Assembly: GCA_963933115.1 (NCBI GenBank)
Contig: CAWVSL010000026.1
Coordinates: forward strand, 1 to 39,422
Direction of reading: 5' to 3'
Source: JALJPB01 sp963933115
GTDB lineage: Bacteria > Pseudomonadota > Gammaproteobacteria > Enterobacterales > Alteromonadaceae
DNA: 39,422 nt
Under the pieces are notes generated by a model. It had not been told where the DNA came from and did no database searches. It saw only the letters and a program-made list of their open reading frames with translations. Position numbers and translations under genes: made by a program. Below are positions 32,699 to 39,422 of this stretch, one piece after another; within the stretch, counting starts at the first letter, position 1; each line of letters opens with the position of its first letter.

Positions 32699-33457
32699 CT
32701 CACCTAAACAAAATAGATGCCATTGCCCTGCTTTCATTTTATGCCAATGTTCATTGTCGGTTAATGGTCTAGTAGCAATAATCGTCACGACATCGTCAGG
32801 TGTAGTCTCTTCATTAAAATTCACCTGCATTTCAGCATCAATTAGATTGGCGTTACCAAAAGGTGCACGGCGTGTAATCCAGTGTAAATGATTTGAACAA
32901 AAAACAAATAAGCTTTCACCATCAGTTAACGTTAAATTGAATACGCCCAAAGCATTTATTTTGTCAGTTAACAGAGCAACGAAGGCAAATAGGTCTTCCT
33001 TGTTGGGCTCTCTGTCTCCAAATTTATAGTGAAGTTGATCTAATAGCCAGCAAAAGGCATGTTCACTATCTGTTGAACCGATAGGTAAATGCAGTTTAAT
33101 AGGCAGTGCTTGATAAAAACCATTTAATTGACCATTATGTGCGTAAGTCCAATTTTTACCCCACATTTGCCTTACAAAGGGGTGGGTATTTTCTAAACAT
33201 ACCGCGCCAGAGTTTGCTTGACGGATATGACAAATAACAGTTTCACTTTTAATGGGGTACTCTGTAACTAATCGCGCAATTGGTGAATGAGCACTTGGTG
33301 TGGGATCTTTAAAACTACGACAGCCCTTACCTTCATAAAAAGTAACACCCCAGCCATCTTTGTGAGGCCCTGTATTACCACCTCTTTGCATTAAACCACT
33401 AAAACTAAAACAAATGTCAGTAGGTACATTAGCGCTCATCGCTAAAAGTTCGCACAT
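32678..33457 (-). CDS. YafJ-type class II glutamine amidotransferase
   Basis: A 259-aa enzyme of the glutamine amidotransferase type 2 family. The nucleophile is Cys2, exposed once Met1 is removed (MCELLAMS). Family motifs are GPHKDGWGVTFY (about 31-42), ICHIRQANSG (about 75-84), ENTHPFVRQMWGKNWTYAHNGQL (split at WGK) and STDSEHAFCWLL. It should release ammonia from glutamine, but the acceptor is unknown; no synthetase domain is attached. AAGAGAT precedes the ATG. It is convergent and slightly overlapping with the DUF3108 gene. Confidence 0.9.
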   Translation of the reverse strand: MCELLAMSANVPTDICFSFSGLMQRGGNTGPHKDGWGVTFYEGKGCRSFKDPTPSAHSPIARLVTEYPIKSETVICHIRQANSGAVCLENTHPFVRQMWGKNWTYAHNGQLNGFYQALPIKLHLPIGSTDSEHAFCWLLDQLHYKFGDREPNKEDLFAFVALLTDKINALGVFNLTLTDGESLFVFCSNHLHWITRRAPFGNANLIDAEMQVNFNEETTPDDVVTIIATRPLTDNEHWHKMKAGQWHLFCLGESVVSGG

Positions 33458-33604
33458 AAAAATCTCTTAAAAATAATATTTACATCAACATAAACCAGAA
33501 AAATAATTATATACTTAAATGAATGGAAAATGCGTAAGATATTTAAAAACCTTACATGTTACTCACTTATCCGTTTGGTATTAACACCTTAATAAGGATT
33601 TTTT

Positions 33605-36031
33605 ATGGAATTTATTATCTGGTTTATCAGTGCATTGGCTTTATGTTGGTTCATGGCTTACCACAAAGCCTCACTATTGACGTTTACTATTTCCTTTATT
33701 GCTTTACTGGCCATTGGTAGTTTTCTTAATATTACCTCATTAATCAGTTGGATTATTTTTACCTTAGCTGCCTTAGTATTCAATATTGTTGAATTTCGTA
33801 AAAAAAATATTAGTAGCCCTTTGTTGAGCTTATTTAAAAACATTATGCCTGAAATGTCATCAACCGAACAAGAGGCATTAGAAGCTGGTACCACTTGGTT
33901 TGATGCCGATCTTTTTAGAGGCTCGCCTGATTGGAAGAAACTACATACCTATCCTCAGCCTAAACTCAGTACGGACGAAAAAACTTTCATTAATGGTCCT
34001 GTTGAAGAGTTATGTAAAATGGTCAATGACTGGCATATCACTCATGAGCGTGCTGATTTACCCCCCAAAATTTGGAAGTTTTTAAAAGAACATAAATTTT
34101 TTGCGATGATAATCAAGAAACAATATGGCGGTTTAGAATTTGGTGCTTATGCTCAATCTTGTGTTTTACAAAAGCTAACCGGAGTAAGTAGCACACTCGC
34201 CAGTACGGTTGGCGTCCCTAATTCGTTAGGTCCGGGTGAATTATTGCAGTATTACGGCACCACAGAGCAACAAGATTATTACTTACCTCGTTTAGCCATG
34301 GGTGATGAAATCCCCTGCTTTGCTTTAACTAGTCCAGAAGCGGGATCTGACGCTGGCGCTATTTCAGATGTTGGTATTGTCTGCAATGGCGTATTTCAAG
34401 GTGAAAAGATGTTAGGCATGCGCCTAACTTGGAATAAACGTTATATAACACTTGCTCCCATTGCTACTGTTTTAGGACTTGCATTTAAATTACAAGACCC
34501 TGATAAACTTCTGGGTGAAAAAAGCGACTTAGGCATTACCTGTGCTCTTATTCCAACTAACCTAGAAGGAATTACCATTGGCAGACGCCATTTCCCATTA
34601 AATATAGCCTTCCAAAATGGCCCAACACAAGGTGAACAAGTATTTGTCCCATTAAGCTTTATTATTGGTGGTGTTGAAATGGCAGGCCAAGGTTGGCGAA
34701 TGTTGGTTGAGTGCTTATCAGTAGGTCGCGCTATTACCCTACCTTCAACTAGTGCTGGAGGGATAAAATCAATCGCTTTAGCTACGGGTGCATACAGCCG
34801 AATTAGACGTCAATTTAAATTACCTATTGGTAAGATGGAAGGTATTGAAGAACCCTTGGCACGAATTGGCGGTAATGCTTATTTGATGGATGCGGTAACT
34901 ACTATGTCAACAGGTGCCATCGATTTAGGCGAAAAACCCTCGGTAATTTCAGCGATATCAAAATATCATTTAACAGAAAAAATGCGATCATCTGTTATTG
35001 ATGCCATGGATATTCATGGTGGCAAAGGTATTTGTATGGGTCCTAGTAATTATTTAGCTAGAGCTTATCAAGGCGCACCCATTGCCATCACAGTTGAAGG
35101 AGCAAACATACTAACTCGCAATATGATTATTTATGGTCAAGGCGCTATTCGCTGTCACCCTTATGTTCTGGCAGAATTACAAGCCGCAAATTGTGAAGAT
35201 GAAGTACAAGCCTTAAGTGATTTTGATCATGCATTATTTGGTCATATCGGCTTTGCATTAAGTAATATTTTGCGTTCTTTTTGGTTTTCATTGACTGGAG
35301 CCAAATTACTACCAACGCCTTTTAAAGATGAAACACGGCAGTATTATCAGCAGCTCACCCGTTTCAGTGCTAATTTAGCAATGTTATCAGATATCTCAAT
35401 GCTATCGCTTGGTGGCAATTTAAAACGAAAAGAAAGGCTGTCAGCCCGTCTAGGTGATATTTTAAGTTATTTATATTTAAGCTCAGCAACATTAAAACGT
35501 TTTAATGATGAAGGTAGGCAAAAAGCAGATTTACCTTTGGTGCAATGGGCATTAGAAGACTGTTTATTTAAAACCCAGGAAGCTATAGACGAATTAATTA
35601 ACAACTTTCCTAATAGATTAATTGCTGCCGTATTACGTTTAATTATATTACCGTTTGGTAAACCTCTTTCCAAGCCTTCAGATAGACTGGATCACAAAGT
35701 GGCTCAGTTTTTACAAACCCCATCAGAAGCAAGAACAAGGTTAGGTCAAGGACAGTATTTAACCCCCATGCCAAATAATACCCTAGGTATGCTTGAGCAA
35801 ACACTAAATGACATTATCATCAGTGAACCCCTTTATGAAAAAGTTTGTCGGGCTGTGGGTACTAAATTACCCTTTTATCAACTGGATAAAATTGCAGAAG
35901 CCGGTTTAATCGCAGGAGCAATTACACAGAGCGAAGCTGAGCATCTCAGAAAAACAGAAATAGGTAGAATGGCTGCTATTAATGTTGATGATTTTGCTCC
36001 TGAGGAATTGTCTTTAAATCTAACTAACTAG
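33605..36031 (+). CDS. fadE: Acyl-CoA dehydrogenase FadE
   Basis: An 808-aa flavoenzyme for the first step of fatty-acid beta-oxidation, oxidising acyl-CoA to trans-2-enoyl-CoA. Two hydrophobic segments (about 2-22 and 24-50) anchor it to the membrane, as in E. coli FadE (814 aa). The dehydrogenase core spans about 110-500, with FALTSPEAGSDAGAI (FAD and substrate region), LGIRLTWNKRYIT-like, GGVEMAGQGWRMLVECLSVGR and DIHGGKGICMG. The C-terminal part (about 510-800) is the DUF1974 domain typical of FadE. AAGG lies before the ATG. It is a single gene, convergent with the helicase; a FadR site is not obvious upstream. Confidence 0.95.
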   Translation: MEFIIWFISALALCWFMAYHKASLLTFTISFIALLAIGSFLNITSLISWIIFTLAALVFNIVEFRKKNISSPLLSLFKNIMPEMSSTEQEALEAGTTWFDADLFRGSPDWKKLHTYPQPKLSTDEKTFINGPVEELCKMVNDWHITHERADLPPKIWKFLKEHKFFAMIIKKQYGGLEFGAYAQSCVLQKLTGVSSTLASTVGVPNSLGPGELLQYYGTTEQQDYYLPRLAMGDEIPCFALTSPEAGSDAGAISDVGIVCNGVFQGEKMLGMRLTWNKRYITLAPIATVLGLAFKLQDPDKLLGEKSDLGITCALIPTNLEGITIGRRHFPLNIAFQNGPTQGEQVFVPLSFIIGGVEMAGQGWRMLVECLSVGRAITLPSTSAGGIKSIALATGAYSRIRRQFKLPIGKMEGIEEPLARIGGNAYLMDAVTTMSTGAIDLGEKPSVISAISKYHLTEKMRSSVIDAMDIHGGKGICMGPSNYLARAYQGAPIAITVEGANILTRNMIIYGQGAIRCHPYVLAELQAANCEDEVQALSDFDHALFGHIGFALSNILRSFWFSLTGAKLLPTPFKDETRQYYQQLTRFSANLAMLSDISMLSLGGNLKRKERLSARLGDILSYLYLSSATLKRFNDEGRQKADLPLVQWALEDCLFKTQEAIDELINNFPNRLIAAVLRLIILPFGKPLSKPSDRLDHKVAQFLQTPSEARTRLGQGQYLTPMPNNTLGMLEQTLNDIIISEPLYEKVCRAVGTKLPFYQLDKIAEAGLIAGAITQSEAEHLRKTEIGRMAAINVDDFAPEELSLNLTN

Positions 36032-36085
36032 ACTAGTTTAATACAGATTTAAAGACGTTAACAGGTTTCCATCAACAAACTGCCA

Positions 36086-37438
36086 TTAACTTTCATCAAT
36101 GTCATTGCTTTCAATTTCGTCTGGTGTAAGTGTTTTTTTCTTGCGTAGAATCGGCATGTTGCCTGCTTCCTTAGCAATATGAAAGGTTGTACTTTTCGAC
36201 TTAAAAGGTTTAGTTGACTTAGCCTTTCCTTTATTTTTGTCGTTATCATCAGAAGATTTTTTAACTTTTTCAACTTTTTTGGGTTTCAAGCCTTTAAATT
36301 TAGCTTTTAATCCCTCGACAATATCAAAGCTGATGGTTTGTTGTAATAGACCCTCAACATTTTTAAAGCTTAACCAATCTTTAGGGCCAACAAAAGAAAT
36401 AGCATCGCCTTTACTCCCTGCACGACCCGTTCGGCCAATACGGTGAACAAACTCTTCGGTATGTTTTGGCATATCAAAGTTAAAAACATGAGAAACATTA
36501 ACAAGGTCTAGGCCTCGAGAGGCGAGATCAGTAGTCACTAGTATTTTCTTTTGCCCTTTACTAAAACTGTCCATAATCTGATTACGTTGACTTTGAATCA
36601 ACTCACCACTTAATGCGGCTGCACTGATGCCCTTTTCAATAAGTAAAGTAGCCAAACGTTCAGTATCACTTCGTGTTGCAGTAAATATAATGACTTGTTG
36701 ATAGGAGACATTCGCTAAAAAGTGTTCAAGTAAGGCTTCTTTATGCAATAAATTGTCGGCTAAATAAAAACGTTTAGTAATATCTTGGTGCTCGGTATAA
36801 GCACTACCAATGGCAATACGCTTTGGTTTTCTCAACAAGGTTAACGCAAAATCATTAACTTGTGCGTGATCAAGCGTAGCTGAAAACATCAGCGTTTGAC
36901 GTTTTCGATGATCGGCTGCCATATTTATTTGGCTTAGTTGCTTAGCAAAACCTAAGTCCAACATACGGTCAGCTTCATCAAGAATTAATAACTCTAACCC
37001 ATTTAAATAAAAATGCCCTTGAGTTAAATGATCAGCTAAACGACCGGGTGTCGCCACAATAAACTGCGGGTCTTTCTCTAACGTTTTTACTTGATCATTA
37101 AAGTTTTCGCCACCTAAAATTAACACGGCTTTAAATTGAGAAGCTGAGGTAAACATACGTAATTGACTATAAACCTGTTTTGCTAACTCACGGGTTGGCA
37201 TTAAAATAAGAACACGGGGATCTTTTTTACTCAAGGCTCTATTTTTAGTTAGACGCTGCATTGCAGGAATAATAAAGGCTAAGGTTTTACCAGAGCCGGT
37301 TTTAGAGGACGCAATCAAGTCGTGACCTGACATGGCTGCGGGTATTGCTTGCTGTTGTATTTCTGTAGGCTCAGTAAAACCCAAATGTTCTACCGTCGAC
37401 ATTAAACCGCTATCTAACCCAAAATCACTAAACTGCAA
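36086..37438 (-). CDS. DEAD-box RNA helicase, SrmB-like
   Basis: A 450-aa ATP-dependent RNA helicase. Motifs in order are the Q motif (FTEPTEIQQQAIP, 21-33), Walker A SSKTGSGKT (44-52), PTRELA (81-86), DEAD (154-157), SAT (186-188), TTDLASRGLD (302-311) and HRIGRTGR (332-339). A basic, lysine-rich tail follows (about 380-450). The core resembles E. coli SrmB, which helps assemble the large ribosomal subunit in the cold, but RhlE-type members are close, so I give no symbol. The start is TTG with a strong AGGAGAG 5 nt upstream. It is convergent with fadE. Confidence 0.93.
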   Translation of the reverse strand: MQFSDFGLDSGLMSTVEHLGFTEPTEIQQQAIPAAMSGHDLIASSKTGSGKTLAFIIPAMQRLTKNRALSKKDPRVLILMPTRELAKQVYSQLRMFTSASQFKAVLILGGENFNDQVKTLEKDPQFIVATPGRLADHLTQGHFYLNGLELLILDEADRMLDLGFAKQLSQINMAADHRKRQTLMFSATLDHAQVNDFALTLLRKPKRIAIGSAYTEHQDITKRFYLADNLLHKEALLEHFLANVSYQQVIIFTATRSDTERLATLLIEKGISAAALSGELIQSQRNQIMDSFSKGQKKILVTTDLASRGLDLVNVSHVFNFDMPKHTEEFVHRIGRTGRAGSKGDAISFVGPKDWLSFKNVEGLLQQTISFDIVEGLKAKFKGLKPKKVEKVKKSSDDNDKNKGKAKSTKPFKSKSTTFHIAKEAGNMPILRKKKTLTPDEIESNDIDES

Positions 37439-37443
37439 ACTAC

Positions 37444-37450
37444 TCTCCTA
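37444..37450 (-). promoter_or_regulatory. Strong Shine-Dalgarno before a TTG start
   Basis: AGGAGAG on the minus strand is 5 nt before the TTG that opens the helicase gene (37436-37438). A strong site may make up for the weak start codon. It supports TTG as the true start. Confidence 0.65.
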
Positions 37451-37603
37451 AAACTTATTAAATATCACTTGGGCTATTATAACCTGTAATAAACGACTTT
37501 CGCCTAAAGTATTTACCTGTGGTGAAATAACTTTAAACGAACGATACTGTTCAACTATTAATTAACCTGTACCCTAAATCAAGGTCTGGCTATAAATGAG
37601 TGA

Positions 37604-39016
37604 TTAGCTGTTAGCAATGCGCTGTTCAACAACCGCTAAAGCAAAGTCTATACGAGCCAAAACTTTATCTTTATCTAACAATGCCAGTGTTACATCTAAA
37701 GAAGGTGAATTACCGCCCCCGGTAGCTGCAACACGTAATGGCATACCAACCTTACCCATACCAACAGCCAACTCTTCAGCCGTATCGTTAATAGCGGCAT
37801 GAATTAACTCAGGTTTCCACTCAGCTAATGCAGCAAGTTTAGCTTTCACTAAAATCAATGGCTCTTTAACCACAGGACGTAAATGTTTTTTTACCGCTTT
37901 TGGGTCTAGTTCATCAAAGTCTTCATAAAAATAGCGGCTAATCTCAGCCATTTCTTTTAATGTTTTAACCCGGTCTGCTTGAATCTTGACTAATTCAGCC
38001 AATGCAGGGCCATTGTCGACATTAATACCCTGCTCATTCATGTGCCAAGCAAGGTGACTTGCAACATACTCAGGGTCCATTGTTTTCATGTAATGCTGAT
38101 TAACCCATATCAACTTGTCGGTATTAAAACCTGAAGGAGCACGGTTACAATCTTTGAGATCAAATAACTCAATCATATCTTCTCGCGAAAATATTTCTTT
38201 ATCACCATGCGACCAACCTAAACGAACGAGGTAATTTAAAAGTGCTTCAGGTAAATAACCATCATCACGATATTGCATCACACTAACCGCACCATGACGT
38301 TTAGATAAACGTTTACCATCGTCACCTAAAATCATGGGGATATGTGCAAATTCTGGCAAGGTAGCACCTAGCGCTTTAAAAATATTAATTTGCTTAGGGG
38401 TATTACTGATATGATCGTCACCGCGAACGACATGCGTTACGTTCATATCCCAGTCATCAACAACAACTGTTAAGTTATACGTAGGTGTACCATCAGAGCG
38501 CGCTATGATTAAATCATCAAGCTGTTCATTACTGATCGTAATATCACCTTTAACCATATCCTTAATAACAACATCGCCATCAATAGGGTTCTTAAAACGA
38601 ATAACAAAAGGTTTATCTGATGGGTGATCGGTACGGTCTCGCCATAAACCATTGTACTTCTCTACACCACCTTCAGCTTTAGCTTGCTCACGCATAGCTT
38701 CAACTTCTTCAGCGCTACTAAAACAACGATAAGCATGGCCACTTTCAATTAACTGCTCAATAACTTCTTTATAACGATCAAAACGTTTTGTTTGAAAATA
38801 AGGGCCGTGGGTCCATTCAAGGTTTAACCAGCTCATACCATCCATAATGGCATCAACAGAGGCTTGAGTAGAACGCTCAAGATCAGTATCTTCGATACGA
38901 AGGATAAAATCGCCACCATTTTTCTGGGCATATAACCAGCTATATAATGCAGTACGTGCACCACCAACATGTAAGTAGCCAGTTGGGCTAGGAGCAAAAC
39001 GCGTCGTTAAAGTCAT
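37604..39016 (-). CDS. gltX: Glutamyl-tRNA synthetase
   Basis: A 470-aa class I synthetase that charges tRNA-Glu. The ATP-binding HIGH-type motif is HVGG (16-19, in SPTGYLHVGGAR) and the KMSKS-type motif is KRLSKR (235-240). YKEVIEQLIESGHAYRCF and VTHVVRGDDHISNTPKQI are further family marks. The start is ATG 39016. A longer frame to 39082 adds 22 residues not found in the family. It lies opposite a tRNA-Val gene, as gltX does in E. coli (valUXY-lysV). Confidence 0.97.
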   Translation of the reverse strand: MTLTTRFAPSPTGYLHVGGARTALYSWLYAQKNGGDFILRIEDTDLERSTQASVDAIMDGMSWLNLEWTHGPYFQTKRFDRYKEVIEQLIESGHAYRCFSSAEEVEAMREQAKAEGGVEKYNGLWRDRTDHPSDKPFVIRFKNPIDGDVVIKDMVKGDITISNEQLDDLIIARSDGTPTYNLTVVVDDWDMNVTHVVRGDDHISNTPKQINIFKALGATLPEFAHIPMILGDDGKRLSKRHGAVSVMQYRDDGYLPEALLNYLVRLGWSHGDKEIFSREDMIELFDLKDCNRAPSGFNTDKLIWVNQHYMKTMDPEYVASHLAWHMNEQGINVDNGPALAELVKIQADRVKTLKEMAEISRYFYEDFDELDPKAVKKHLRPVVKEPLILVKAKLAALAEWKPELIHAAINDTAEELAVGMGKVGMPLRVAATGGGNSPSLDVTLALLDKDKVLARIDFALAVVEQRIANS

Positions 39017-39269
39017 AAAAGTCTCATTATCAAAAACATGAAATTGCTTTAGAAAAGCATTCTCGTGTGTAAAGTGTGTCACTTAAAAATTAGCGCTATT
39101 TTATCAGGGTAATTGAATTGATAGCAATTGAATTGATGAATTGAGCAATTATCAATGAAATAAAGGGTAATAACAAAAATAAAGAAGATGATAAAACAAT
39201 CAAGCTGTTGCATTTTAAAGCAGTTAGGTACCTTTGCTACATTTTTTGCAAAAAAGTGCTTGGTTTTTG

Positions 39270-39304
39270 TTGACAGGTTTTTCGATCTCCCTATAATACG
39301 CCCC
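39270..39304 (+). promoter_or_regulatory. Strong tRNA promoter with GC-rich discriminator
   Basis: A perfect -35 TTGACA (39270-39275) and perfect -10 TATAAT (39292-39297) are spaced by 16 bp. They are followed by the GC-rich discriminator ACGCCCC (39298-39304). Such discriminators are the mark of stable-RNA promoters shut down by ppGpp. Transcription would start near 39304, about 50 nt before the tRNA. Confidence 0.85.
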
Positions 39305-39353
39305 ACTGAAACGCACACTGTTATGCAGTTTTCGAATCGGTAAATTTAGGATT

Positions 39354-39422
39354 GGGCGATTAGCTCAGTTGGGAGAGCACCGCCCTTACAAGGCGGGGGT
39401 CACTGGTTCAAGCCCAGTATCG
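39354..39422 (+). tRNA. tRNA-Val (anticodon TAC), cut by the window end
   Basis: Sixty-nine bases of a valine tRNA are present. The acceptor begins GGGCGAT, the D-arm is AGCTCAGTTGGGAGAGC, and the anticodon stem CCGCC/GGCGG encloses CTTACAA with anticodon TAC. The T-arm contains GGTTCAAGCCC. The last acceptor bases fall outside the window. It closely resembles E. coli tRNA-Val(UAC). By synteny more tRNA genes probably follow. Confidence 0.96.

Noticed and set aside
39079..39318. 79-aa minus-strand ORF between gltX and the tRNA
   Set aside because: It covers the strong tRNA promoter and shows no family likeness or ribosome site.

Overview
The window is a chromosomal stretch of an AT-rich marine gammaproteobacterium, most likely Colwellia or a close relative in Alteromonadales. 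I infer this from gene content and order: gltX beside a tRNA-Val gene, perM-tusA opposite bepA-arsC, hda-DUF2066 opposite purMN, an arsC/dapE operon, gcvR-bcp opposite bamC, fadE, and a GlyGly-CTERM trypsin-like protease. Protein wording also resembles Colwellia and Shewanella. No database search was possible.

Layout. (1) 1-6.2 kb is a loose accessory region of mostly single genes separated by long AT-rich gaps: a small unknown protein, a DUF6445-type 2OG-Fe(II) oxygenase-like protein, a membrane diguanylate cyclase, a FemAB/GNAT-like protein (PF04339), an alpha/beta hydrolase and an SRPBCC protein. (2) 6.5-8.6 kb holds a secreted serine protease with a PA domain inside its trypsin fold. (3) 8.9-11.0 kb is a run of DUF2947, rlmF and a lipoprotein cyclophilin. 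(4) 11.0-13.5 kb contains an 800-bp gene-free stretch, then a SOS-controlled sulA under a perfect LexA box, ychJ, and a conserved protein of unknown function. (5) 13.8-15.9 kb holds xthA-rlmA facing yfbV. (6) 16.5-19.4 kb is a compact operon of an ACT protein, an ArsC-like protein, dapE, an M15 peptidase and a small membrane protein. It ends in a bidirectional terminator shared with bamC. (7) 19.5-21.9 kb holds bamC opposite gcvR-bcp, without dapA between them. (8) 22.0-28.0 kb holds perM-tusA opposite bepA-arsC-DUF2069 and a large unknown zincin-like lipoprotein. (9) 28.1-33.5 kb holds hda/DUF2066, purMN, DUF3108 and a YafJ-type amidotransferase. (10) 33.6-39.4 kb holds fadE, a DEAD-box helicase, gltX and a tRNA-Val cut by the window end.

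Most of the window is housekeeping: purine synthesis, lysine/DAP synthesis, envelope assembly and proteolysis (bamC, bepA), rRNA methylation, DNA repair and SOS, replication control (hda), beta-oxidation and translation. I found no CRISPR array, insertion sequence, prophage, integron or recognisable defence cluster. The less ordinary items are the PA-domain protease with a non-tryptic S1 pocket, the zincin-like lipoprotein, the LexA-controlled sulA without lexA beside it, the absence of dapA from its usual place, a nested 73-nt hairpin between two genes, and several long perfect palindromes in gaps. Several genes (dapE, bepA, the helicase) appear to start with TTG.
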